Shown in pieces: positions 39,606 through 52,100 of a DNA stretch of 64,000 nt (position 1 is the stretch's first letter; every line of letters begins with the position of its first letter). The stretch is from Chiridota heheva (taxonomy: Eukaryota > Echinodermata > Holothuroidea > Apodida > Chiridotidae): positions 1,190,161-1,254,160 of the forward strand of contig JAIGNY010001807.1 of the NCBI GenBank assembly GCA_020152595.1, read 5' to 3'. The translations under genes were made by a program, and so were the position numbers. Under the pieces are notes generated by a model. That model did no database searches. It had not been told where the DNA came from and saw only the letters and a list, made by a program, of their open reading frames with translations.

Positions 39606-40059
39606 TATAAAAAATATAAATGAAAATTAACAGAAATATTCCTTTAATAAGCCCCCTATATGTAAAGAATAATGTAATGTATTATGAATCTTTAAAGAAT
39701 CTGGAGTCTGTCCCATCTGGGTACTTTCTCATTAATATTTCAGTCATGTACTCTTAAGTGTGGTGGCTGTTGTGGCATAGTGTTTTATTGTAAATTGTTT
39801 AAAGTCATAGACAGTTTTCTATATTTATTTTGATTCATTTATTATCATTGAAGAATAATAAGGAAAGTATATTGAGGTGTTTATGAGATTTTATTTGCTT
39901 TTTCAGATCCTAAAAGATTAATTCCTTTTGTACTTTGTGAAGATTATCAACATAAACAAGAAATATCAATAATTAAATTCAAGAAAACTTTTTGTGGTTT
40001 CATTTTTATTTCTCTTTTGAAACTGAAATGTAATCTTAAAGGATTAGTTTAGTGGTCAA

Positions 40060-41950
40060 CATGTTTATCTTATCTGAAAGAGGACTTTAAAAGAAACAAG
40101 ATGGTGAAGAAAGCATTTAAAAATCTTATTCACTTCAGGAGATATTTAAATTTGGTATTATTTGTGTAAAAACGACTGAAATCAAGACTAGTTGTGACAT
40201 TACATCCTAAGATTCTTAGTCTTTATGTATTCTATTATATTTTGTTCTTCGATTTTGCAGCTAAAAACCATTGGATATCTCAGGAAAGTAGTAAACAGAA
40301 TCTTGTTACGGTAATTATAATTTACCATTTGGAAGAAAGTTTGAGGTAAATAAATTTTCTTTAGAATACATTAACAAGTGTCAAGAATGGAGAATGAGGG
40401 TGCCAACTTTACACCAGTCAATTCTACACAGACAAGACTACCTTAAACCAGTCAATTCTACACACAAGACTACCTTACACCAGTCAATTCTACACAGACA
40501 AGACTACCTTACACCAGTCAATTCTACACAGACAAGACTACCTTACACCAGTCAATTCTACACAGACAAGACTACCTTACACCAGTCAATTCTACACACA
40601 AGACTACCTTACACCAGTCAATTCTACACAGACAAGACTACCTTACACCAGTCAATTCTACACAGACAAGACTACCTTACACCAGTCAATTCTACACAGA
40701 CAAGACTACCTTACACCAGTCAATTCTACTCAGACAAGACTACCTTACACCAGTCAATTCTACTCAGACAAGACTACCTTACACCAGTCAATTCTACACA
40801 GACAAGACTACCTTACACCAGTCAATTCTACTCAGACAAGACTACCTTACACCAGTCAATTCTACACAGACAAGACTACCTTACACCAGTCAATTCTACA
40901 CAGACAAGACTACCTTACACCAGTCAATTCTACTCAGACAAGACTACCTTACACCAGTCAATTCTACTCAGACAAGACTACCTTACACCAGTCAATTCTA
41001 CACAGACAAGACTACCTTACACCAGTCAATTCTACTCAGACAAGACTACCTTACACCAGTCAATTCTACACAGACAAGACTACCTTACACCAGTCAATTC
41101 TACACAGACAAGACTACCTTACACCAGTCAATTCTACTCAGACAAGACTACCTTACACCAGTCAATTCTACACAGACAAGACTACCTTACACCAGTCAAT
41201 TCTACACAGACAAGACTACCTTACACCAGTCAATTCTACACAGACAAGACTACCTTACACCAGTCAATTCTACTCAGACAAGACTACCTTACACCAGTCA
41301 ATTCTACTCAGACAAGACTACCTTACACCAGTCAATTCTACACAGACAAGACTACCTTACACCAGTCAATTCTACACAGACAAGACTACCTTACACCAGT
41401 CAATTCTACTCAGACAAGACTACCTTACACCAGTCAATTCTACACAGACAAGACTACCTTACACCAGTCAATTCTACTCAGACAAGACTACCTTACACCA
41501 GTCAATTCTACTCAGACAAGACTACCTTACACCAGTCAATTCTACACAGACAAGACTACCTTACACCAGTCATTCTACACAGACAAGACTACCTTACACC
41601 AGTCAATTCTACAGACAAGACTACCTTACACCAGTCAATTCTACACAGACAAGACTACCTTACACCAGTCAATTCTACACAGACAAGACTACCTTACACC
41701 AGTCAATTCTACACAGACAAGACTACCTTACACCAGTCAATTCTACACAGACAAGACTACCTTACACCAGTCAATTCTACACAGACAAGACTACCTTACA
41801 CCAGTCAATTCTACACAGACAAGACTACCTTAAACCAGTCAATTCTACACAGACAAGACTATATCTTTAAAAGGAAAAGATGTTAAAGTAGTTTCTTCAC
41901 CATGTTGTTTCTCTTGAAATCCTCTTTCAAATAAGAAAAACTTGCTTAAT
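40060..41950. mobile_element. Foldback element enclosing a satellite
   Basis: The left arm (CTGAAAGAGGACTTTAAAAG, AAACAAGATGGTGAAGAAAG) reappears reversed at 41880-41950 (CTTCACCATGTTGTTTCTCT, TGAAATCCTCTTTCAAATAAG). Nearly everything between is the 34-bp array. The left arm extends to about 40240 and matches the arm of the 51215-51730 element. Confidence 0.7.
40410..41861. repeat. Minisatellite, 34-bp unit, about 43 copies
   Basis: Unit AGACAAGACTACCTTACACC then AGTCAATTCTACAC; variants have TACTC for TACAC. A frame stays open for 479 codons (40394-41833) because the unit lacks stops; its codon pattern simply repeats every 34 residues, so it is not called as a gene. Confidence 0.98.
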
Positions 41951-44269
41951 CTCTGAACTTATTTTTTAGGTCACATGACAATTAATTTCTTGGTCTGACA
42001 CAGGCTTTTCAAAGCAATTCTGAATGTTACTGTGTGTGGGAGGGTGGGAAGGGGGATATATATAAAGAGATATGGTGAGTGCTCCTTTATATCGAATATT
42101 TTGATGTGTAGATTCTTTCATTTGAATATTTAAGTAATGGTTGTTGATATCTGTTGCAGCACAACATAGAAAAATAAAAACCAGGCAGGTATGTATGGTA
42201 AAGGTTTACACCTGTTACAACATTGAGACTTAAATCAACAATGGTTTAGGAACAGTGGCACAGTTTGATTCTGGAGGCCTGTGGTGATTTTAGAGCTTAT
42301 CACTTTGTCATTCCTGGGGCCCTAAAGTCTTGATTTTTTAGCTCAGGGCCCAGATGTTTAGGACCTAAACAGATATTTCACAACCTTTACAGCCTTTCAT
42401 ACAAGAAGTTACAGAAAAGAAACAATTTTCTATTAGTACTTAAAATCTTTTTTTCTTGCCTAACAAAAAATGACACAAACAATATGTTTAACTTTTAATA
42501 ACTGTATTTTTCATAAATTGTACAAATACATCATTTATCATTATCTATTATTGCACTGTGAAAATATGTGCTACATATTTTACTTTGTAAAAAAAAAAAA
42601 AGATAATATTTCCTAACTATAAATGATGTGGCCTTTACATCTTACAATGTGAAAAAGTCAACAAGAAGAAAGCTACCCTTATTTAGACGTACACAGTATA
42701 CCTAACTCTGAAAGAGACGGACATGAAATATGAAAGTGACTTGCTGCCTGACGGCAGAGATCTTATTTTCATCGCAACAAATTTGAGTCATGTACAATAT
42801 ATAATAAATTTGAAACTATGTATATGAAGTTTTAAGTTAAAAATCATCACAAACAAAAGTGAAAGCTTGATGCTTTTATATTACCACATTACATGGGACA
42901 ATATTCTTGAAGAATGAATGCAAAAACTGATGTTGTTTATGAAGTGAATTTCCTTTGAAAACAGGAAAATACAACAGCATAATCATTTTGAGATTCTTTT
43001 GAAAAAAAACTTAGGCACTGATTTCCATCATAAGAATAGATTCCAGTACTTGTTAACTAAGCATGCAATCAATCTACTTTTCATTCACCAGCATGGTAAA
43101 ACATATATTAAATCTAAGTTATCCTTTTGATTTGTCACTCATAATCATTCTTTGCTAGTAAAATTCAATCTCTAAAGCTCAACACATAAAGACACAAACC
43201 AACACATTGATGGGGTAATCCCTATAGCCATGATTCTTCCTTTACTCATTTACTGTCCCCACCAACCCACACATTGATGGAATGATCCCTAGCCATGATT
43301 CTTCTTTTACTCATTTACGGTACCCATCAACCCACACATTGATGGAGTGATCACTGGGTTTAATTGAATCTACCACTTTCCATGGAAAAGTCATTTAGTG
43401 CTTTTTATAATTAAAAACTAGGATGGTTGAGGTTGTTTGAAGTCTCACCTTTGCTATTTGCCTTTTCTGTCATCACATACTCTCTGCCAATCACGCACTT
43501 CATAAGTAACATCTATACACCATCATCCCTAGAATCTGTAACAGCAGTTTTCATATTCTTTTAACAAACAGGAAGTCTTAGGAAACTAGTTGGCAGGACA
43601 TGGCTAATTAATCCATGTACCGTTCATAACCTGATCTAAAAAAAAATGTTGTGACTCATGGCATGGAGGCATTGTATAAAGCACATATGTGAAATTGATG
43701 TACATAGCATGTCTTACAGTATTGCATATACGCAGTACGATGTAGTGCATACTTAGTGAGATGTTATCTTACTACGCTTGGGAGGCTGTAGCCCTCTATT
43801 GGGGACATCTAATCCCCTGTCAGAGTAAATCTGTTGGGGACTGATATAAACTATTGTATGTAAGGAACACACTTTTGAAACTTTGGCCTCCCTACTTCCC
43901 CCTCCAAAAAAAAAAAAAAAAAAATTAATCAATCAATCTCAAGTGAAAGGTAAATCTAAATCCTGGGGCCACCTCTGTTCTTAAGTGTATGAGTGACTTC
44001 TTTGATGTCATCCATGGCGATTTCTTAAATCCAGCATAAATACTCTGTACAAGTGCTAGTCCCATCTCATGTCACAAATATTGAAATGATATTGACAAAA
44101 TTTTAAAAATGCTTAAAGAATCATGCTTTGATTTTTCAAAGTATCTAAATGGCATCAAAACTTGATCATTTCAACATATTTAATTGAATATCAAAGAATA
44201 CTTCTTAAATGTTGTAAATTTATTTTAAGTACAAACAAATATTTGTGAGTAACAAAAAAGTTATACTTC
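41951..44269. repeat. Intergenic sequence with one short tandem repeat
   Basis: From 43187 to 43355 a ~65-bp phrase is repeated 2.5 times (CACACATTGATGGA, CCATGATTCTTC, TTTACTCATTTAC). An A run lies at about 43906-43924. No gene seen in the rest. Confidence 0.75.
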
Positions 44270-47200
44270 AAATGAAGTTTTCATATAAGCCTTTATACAT
44301 GAAATTCTCATACATCAAGCCTTCATAAATCAAGTCTTGATATATCATGTCTTCATACATCAAGTCTTCATATATCAAGTTTTGATATTTTATGTCTTCA
44401 TACATCAGGTCTTCAGACATCAAGTCTTCGTATATTAAGTCCTCATCTCACAAGTCTTCATCTATCAAGTCTTTATACATCAAAGCTTCATGCATCAAGC
44501 CTTCATACTTCAAGGCTTCCTATATCAAGTCTTCATCTATTCAATCTTCATCTATTCAGTCTTCATACATCAAGGATTCATAAATCAAGTCTTCATACAT
44601 CTTCATATATCAAGGTCTTCATATATCAAGTCTTCATACTTCAAGTCTTCATATATCAAGACTTCATCTAGTCTTCATATATCAAGTCTTCATACATCAC
44701 ATTTTAATACATCAAGTGTTCATCTATACAGTCTTGATATATCAAGTCTTCATCTATAGTCTTCATATATCAAGTCTTCATATATCAATTCTTCATCTAT
44801 ACAGTCTTCATATATCAAGTATTCATATATCAAGTCTTCATATATCAAGTCTTTATCTAGTCTGAGATATCAAGTCTTCATACATCTCCATATATCAAGT
44901 CTTCATACATCTTCATATATCAAGTCTTCATACATCTTCATATATCAAGTCTTCATACATCTTCATATATCAAATCTTCATCATCATCATATATCAAGTC
45001 TTCATACACCTTCATATATTAAGTCTTCATACATCTTCATATATCAAGTCTTAGGGCTTCATACATTGCCTTCAAATATCAAGTCTTCATCTATAGTCTT
45101 GATATATCAAGTCTTCATATATCAAGTCTTTGTCTATCAGTCTTGATATATCAAGTATTCATACATCTTCTTCATATATAGTCTTCATATATCAAGTCTT
45201 CATATATCAAGTCTGCATATATCAAGTCTTCGTCTATACAGTCTTGATATATCAAGTATTCATACATCGTCTTCATATATAGTCTTCATATATCAAGTCT
45301 TCATCTATAGTCTTGATATGTCAAGTCTTCATACATCATCTTCATATATCAAGTCTTCATCCATCAAGTCTTCATCTATTATCGTCTTCATCTCTCAAGT
45401 CTTCATCTATCAAGTCTTCATCTATCATCGTCTTCATCTATCAATGTCTTCATCTATCATCGTCTTCATCTATCATCGTCTTCATCTATCATCGTCTTCA
45501 TCTCTCAAGTCTTCATCTATCAATTCTTCATCTATCATCGTCTTCATCTATCATCGTCTTCATCTATCATCGTCTTCATCTATCATCGTCTTCATCTATC
45601 ATCGTCTTCATCTATCATCGTCTTCATCTATCATCGTCTTCATCTATCATCGTCTTCATCTATCAAGTCTTCATCTATCATCTATCATCGTCTTCATCTA
45701 TCATCGTCTTCATCTATCATCGTCTTCATCTATCAAGTCTTCATCTATCATCGTCTTCATCTATCATCGTCTTCATACATCGTCTTCATCTATCATCGTC
45801 TTCATCTATCATCGTCTTCATCTATCATCGTCTTCATCTATCAAGTCTTCATCTATCATCGTCTTCATCTATCATCGTCTTCATCTATGATCGTCTTCAT
45901 CTATGATCGTCTTCATCTATCATCGTCTTCATCTATCAACGTCTTCATCTATCATCGTCTTCATCTATCATCGTCTTCATCTATCATCGTCTTCATCTAT
46001 CATCATCTTCATCTATCAGTCTTCATCTATCAAGTCTTCATCTATCATCGTCTTCATCTATCATCGTCTTCATCTATCATCGTCTTCATCTATCATCGTC
46101 TTCATCTATGATCGTCTTCATCTATCATCGTCTTCATCTATCATCGTCTTCATCTATCATCGTCTCCATCTATCATCGTCTTCATCTATCATCGTCTTCA
46201 TCTATCATCGTCTCCATCTATCATCGTCTTCAAACATCGTCTTCATCTATCATCGTCTTCATCTATCATCGTCTTCAAACATTGTCTTCATCTATCATCG
46301 TCTTCACCTATCATCGTCTTCATCTATCATCGTCTTCAAACATCGTCTTCATCTATCATCGTCTCCATCTATCATCGTCTTCATCTATCATCGTCTTCAT
46401 CTATCATCGTCTCCATCTATCATCGTCTCCATCTATCAAGTCTTCATCTATCATCGTCTTCATCTATCATCGTCTTCATCTATCATCGTCTTCATCTATC
46501 ATCGTCTTCATCTATCAAGTCTTCATCTATCATCGTCTTCATCTATCATCGTCTTCATCTATCATCGTCTTCATCTATCATCGTCTTCATCTATCATCGT
46601 CTTCATCTATCATCTTCATCTTTCATCGTCTTCATCTATCATCGTCTTCATCTATCATCGTCTTCATCTATCATCGTCTTCATCTATCATCGTCTTCATC
46701 TATCATCGTCTTCATCTATCATCGTCTTCATCTATCATCGTCTTCATCTATCATCGTCTTCATCTATCATCGTCTTCATCTATCATCGTCTTCATCTATC
46801 ATCGTCTTCATCTATCATCGTCTTCATCTATCATCGTCTTCATCTATCATCGTCTTCATCTATCATCGTCTTCATCTATCAAGTCTTCATCTATCATCGT
46901 CTTCATCTATCATCGTCTTCATCTATCATCGTCTTCATCTATCATCGTCTTCATCTATCATCGTCTTCATCTATCATCGTCTTCATCTATCATCGTCTTC
47001 ATCTATCATCGTCTTCACCTATCATCGTCTTCACCTATCATCGTCTTCATCTATCATCGTCTTCACCTATCATCGTCTTCATCTATCATCGTCTTCATCT
47101 ATCATCGTCTTCATACATCGTCTTCAAACATCGTCTTCAAACATCGTCTTCAAACATCGTCTTCACACATCGTCTTCACACATCGCCTTCACACACCGTC

Positions 47201-47297
47201 TTCACACATCGTCTTCACACATCGTCTTCACACATCGTCTTCACACATCGTCTTCACACATCGTCTTCACACATCGTCTTCACACATTGTCTTCATA
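44270..47297. repeat. Three-kb satellite with changing unit length (15, 16, 13 bp)
   Basis: 44270-45360 is built of 15-bp TCTTCATATATCAAG units with many variants. 45360-47110 is mainly the 16-bp CTTCATCTATCATCGT, with occasional older CAAGT units. 47110-47297 is 13-bp CTTCACACATCGT or CTTCAAACATCGT, after which a CTTCATAAATCAAGT unit of the first type ends the array. Long open frames inside (up to 482 codons) are a product of the repetition. Confidence 0.97.
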
Positions 47298-48991
47298 AAT
47301 CAAGTCTACTTTTTATCTCAATTAGAAGCAGACTGGATGGAATGCATTTGAAACCAATTCTAAATGTGCTGGCGCCAGCACCAGTCACCATTTTCTTGAG
47401 TATTCATGAATGCATCCTCACTGTGATAAAACCAGACTGTACATGGCCACATAAAAGCTTAAAAATGGTATTTTACTGAAAAGAACACAAAATTCTAGAG
47501 AAGAAGTTTTTAAGCATTAAGATTAGACTACTTGAGCTATTTCAGGAATTTCAGAAACATGCAAAATTCAATGGTGACATATGTACAGGGGGACAGCTGA
47601 TAATTTTTCTAGATTTCTTACCTGAATTTCTGTCTTGAAAATGATCAGAATATCTGTTCAACTTATTTGATGTAAAGCTAAGATCAAAACCTTTCATCAG
47701 AATGACCTACTTTTATATAATAGAGGTCTACCCATTTATACATTATTAAAATTTCATCAAAATTTCCATATTAAGACTTAAAAATTTGAAGGCCTACAAA
47801 ATGGTCAATTTCTAACTGATTTGGAGTTAAGATTTTGTTTTTTCCATGGTTTTTGATAGATTTTTAGGCAAAATTGCTACTGTTGCATCCACAGGTTAAT
47901 ATATCTTCAAAGGAAATTTCTGCTCACTGATCAACAGTGCTAAAGAACTGACCTTTGGTATGGGCCAGAATTTAGGCAAACACCATTTTTAACATTAAAG
48001 GGATGCAGCTTTTTTCTAAGGAGAATATCAGAACTAAATAAGAACACTTGTGGCAGCATTTATCAGTACGAAGTCCTATGATTGTGCTTGTCATATTTCT
48101 TAGGATATGTAAAGTTTACACATGTTGATTTGATTTGGCACAAAAAAAACTGTTCTAGTATATCAGATCGTTCAGTCAGCTGATAGGCAAACAAATGACT
48201 CATAACACATAACCCCCTGGGCCTTTGGACCAAAAGTTTTATTATTTTCTTAATTTGACCCCATGACCTTTTTAGATGGATCAAAGTCATCCATTTGTAC
48301 ATTCATCAATTCACAAGGAGCACTTTCTATCAACCATGGACGAAGCATCATTATTTTATGAGTTAATGCGCTTAAATTGTACGATGGACAGATGGATGGA
48401 CAGAGAGACATAAGGACAGACACAAAACAGACAACACCCTTCAGACCTATTTGGGAAAAAGGTACAGAGCCACTTCAGCACTTCCAACCCTAACAGATAT
48501 GTGAGTAGATGAACATACCTCACTCTGATTGCAAAAAGAGATCTGACGTGCACTTGTTCGTTTGTTGTTGACATGATCATCCCTTGTGGAACTCAGCAGG
48601 ACTACTTTAAGGAGAACTGATGCCAAGCTACATCAGAAAGCAACTGCCAGTCTCGTGTGCCAAACGCACACAATTTTACATCTATGATTTGGATTGCAGA
48701 TGGGAAATTTCAACCCCAAAAATCTGACAACAATTATGCTGTCAAAGCTGGATTCGAACCTACCACCTTAAGATGGGAAGACTCAGATCATACCACTGAA
48801 GCACTGCTTCCTACCAAAGACCTATTTCATGAGGTACGACTATAACCCTACCCATCTCTCTTAAGAGTCTGTACAGTGGTTACAGTGGGATGGATAATTC
48901 CTGAGGGTTATTCCTAACATCCTAATTGCATAGTTTATCCTATCGGGGCCTAGCCCAACATGAGAAAGAGACATGAATAATTAGGACCCTG
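47298..48991. other. Intergenic sequence / ENTR1-like 3' UTR side
   Basis: A 16-bp palindrome GTGCTGGCGCCAGCAC lies at 47366-47381. A SINE head is at 48715-48815. The AATAAA on the - strand at 48243-48238 could end the ENTR1-like mRNA. Otherwise nothing seen. Confidence 0.5.
48715..48815 (-). mobile_element. tRNA-derived SINE head
   Basis: On the - strand: AGTGCTTCAGTGGTATGATC (A box-like), then GGTAGGTTCGAATCCAGC with a perfect GGTTCGAATCC B box. The acceptor stem is not closed, so not a tRNA gene. Confidence 0.6.
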
Positions 48992-49112
48992 TCATAGCGC
49001 TGTTCCGAGTCCTTTGCCTTTCGAGGAGGATGGTGTCTCGTCCGTCATTCTTTCTATACAGTTCAGAGTTTCTGCCATCACCTTGAGTATATCCACCCCG
49101 GACATGAGTTGT
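48992..49112 (-). CDS. ENTR1: ENTR1-like last coding exon with stop
   Basis: Codes QLMSGVDILKVMAETLNCIE then RMTDETPSSS and GLGTAL before TGA at 48994-48992. Acceptor TTCAACAG. The first 25 residues match the C-terminus of human ENTR1 (QLVSGAETLNLVAEILKSID). An AATAAA on this strand at 48243-48238 is one candidate poly(A) signal. Confidence 0.85.
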
Positions 49113-52100
49113 CTGTTGAAGCAAAAAAACAAGTAAAAACAAATTTATGAATCCCAAAATGTCACTAAAGGCCAGTTACTAAATAGGTTGGTCAGTGGGA
49201 TTCAACAGCAGCTCAACAGCATTGGTCAAATAGTGCCGGAGAGGTTTTATCAACTAAAAGGGGTGGTAGGGGGTTAAATGGTGGGTTGGAAATAGGAAGG
49301 GGTGTCAGATGCTATTTATATATTTTTTAGACATGACAGGAGTTATGGGGTGGGTTGTTGTGGAAGAGGTCTCTTAAATTTCAACCTCTTGTGTTTATTT
49401 GTTCGAAAACAGTGGTTCCTTTGGAACTAAAATGGTTAGTCAGTATTTTTTCTAACTATAATTACAATATACAACACTACATTACATCCAGAAACATGGT
49501 TTCTAAAGAACGTTTGACAACTACATTAACTAGAGAAAATCTATTGACAACAATGAAAAAACAAGCATTCCTACAAGAGCCTATTAAAATCAACCATTTT
49601 ACCGCTTTTTAATTTTTGCACCTAATCATTCAAGAAAATATGCAAAATTGTGATGTCATTGACGGCATAGCTCCTCATTGCAATTCTTATGATTTTTATC
49701 AATTAATTTTGCATTTGCATGAAAGCTGTCCCTGGAGGCCAGTTACTCACATGTGCAATCCGCGACAAAAGTACTTGACACCTTTTTTCATTCCTCTCCT
49801 ACCCCTTTTCAATGTTGAAATTAAATTTCAGCTCTCCTTTGTGTCTCCTTTTTGGCATGCCGAGAAACAAACAACATTGAAACGGGGGGAGTGGAATAAG
49901 TGTCAAGTATTTTGACGCGGATTGTAGGTTAAATCCCCAGCACAGCTGGAAAAATAATTCAATCAGCTAATAGACTGAAGCATGTGGAACTAAATGCCTT
50001 GCTTGACAACAGTTCCCAATGCCAGGAATTTAATCCACCACTTCTTGAACATGACTGACCATCTAGCTGCCAAGATTGTGCACATCCTGATACATTACTT
50101 GTGTGTTTGATGTCCAGTTTGAATGGCCACTTGGCATACCAATCAAAATACAATTGATGGTCAATATTATCTTCGCTTTTATTTACATCATCACACGTGA
50201 ATCACCATTACTTCATCGGGTTATAATGACCTACTGTTGAGCTAATTTCCTGTTTTCCTCAGGAGGTTTTTAACGCACCTAATCTCAAATAATGGCAATG
50301 TGGGGCTCTATGTTCTATAGATTTAGACAAATGAGCTAAAGAAAGATAGTGTGGAACACGATGTTCATGAATAATGAATATATGAATCAAGGCATAGCAT
50401 AAATAGGCATATTGGGTACCTATAGCTACATAAGTGTATCCACTTGTTGACCCAGGTAAGCATGAGTGTAGTCAGTCTTTCATATCATGGGGGAAATGGG
50501 GCACCAGTGGATAAAATGCTGATGGCCTGAAATATTTAGGAAAAATAGCAGTCTATTACACTGATAAGAGGCTTAATGTACATGAAGGAAACATCATTAC
50601 CTCTGAATCTCTAAGTATATTTTCTAAACCTGTTTACCTTCTTTTACTTTTTTGGGGTTGTACACTACACTAGTGGGCTAGTCATAATACACAGGCAGAC
50701 TAATACAGCCTGACAGCATGGCAGGTCAGGTCAACAATGCAATGATCTGACAGAAACTGTAAACATAATGAAACAAAACAAAATGATGTAAGTTAAAGAA
50801 AGGTAAACTAAAACGCTGTGTATGACAAGCCCACTCACTTAAGGTTCTTCTCAGCATCTTTGGCAGCCCCAGCTAGTTTGACTGATGCATTGTGGGCCTT
50901 GTCACATAGCTGAACATACTCCTTGCCCTCTTTGTATTTGTTCTTGTCTGCTGTCAAGGTACTGATCTCACTCTATGCAAAACAATAACGAAATGCCAGT
51001 TATGAAGGGATTAGTGTAGCGGTTATGATGTATAATGGAGTACAAAACATACTAACAGCAACTGTGAAGATACTACTCTCAGTGGCAGGGCATAAATGAG
51101 GCAGGGGGAACGAGGAAGTTCCCTTAATTTTCATTAGTGTTACTTGCCCCCTCAATCGGGTGTTTTGTGCTCCCCCCCCCTCCTCCCCCCCTCAATCACA
51201 AAAGATGTTGTAGCACTTTTGGTAAAGGGTGGGTAAAGTTGTTGAAACTTCTTCAACATCTTATTCCGTTCAGGAGATATTCAAATTTAAAGTTTAATCT
51301 CACCTGTGTAGAAAAAATGACTGTACACCAGTCTAAGTCTACTGTAGTAGGTTGGCGCCCTCATCTAACATACTTAACAATTGTTTATGTATTTCAAAGA
51401 AAATCTATGAAACATTTTTTCTATATGAATTATTTTCTTGAACTCTTTTCAGGTGCTAAATTATAATTATCTTTAACAGATAATGTTTTTCTGCTTTCCC
51501 AGACATATCTGATGGTTGTTAAACCATAAAATCGCAGGACAATATATGATAGAATACATAAAGACTTTGAGGAATCTGAGGCTATGACATCATAACTAGT
51601 CATGATTTCAGTTGTCGCTACACAAATGATACCAAACTTAAAACTTGAATATCTTCTTAACCGAATAAGATTTGTAAAAGCTTTCTTCACCATTTTGTTT
51701 ATTATAAAGTTCTCTTCCATATAAGATGAACTTGTTTGACCTTTAATGCTCTTTTTGATATCTTCACAAACCCAATGTAGCTATCAATAGCCCTTTAAGA
51801 GAAAATCAATTCCCATTCAAGAAAAGTGGAATCCTATGGTTGCAATTAATGCATCTGAATGCATTGTGGAATTGTTTAAAAGTGTATTGTATCCAACTAC
51901 AATAGAAAAACCCCAAATACCTTCTCAATTTATAAAACAATAGCTGGCTTGGCCATAAAGTAATTTTTATGTTCAGTACAATCACATTATCCCATTATAT
52001 TAGCTGCATTTTAAACTGTAATTTCAATGAATGGCTTTTCAGAGGTGGGATGCCAAAACATTATCGGAAGACAAAAACATGATAACATTCAGGAAGTGCT

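Noticed and set aside
40394..41833. A 479-codon open frame that looks like a large repetitive protein
   Set aside because: It lies wholly within a 34-bp tandem array; openness follows from the unit having no stop codon in any of three phases. No splice sites or start context support it.
45313..47351. Open frames of 190-482 codons
   Set aside because: Product of the 15/16/13-bp satellite. Several overlapping frames are open at once, and the composition is that of the repeat.
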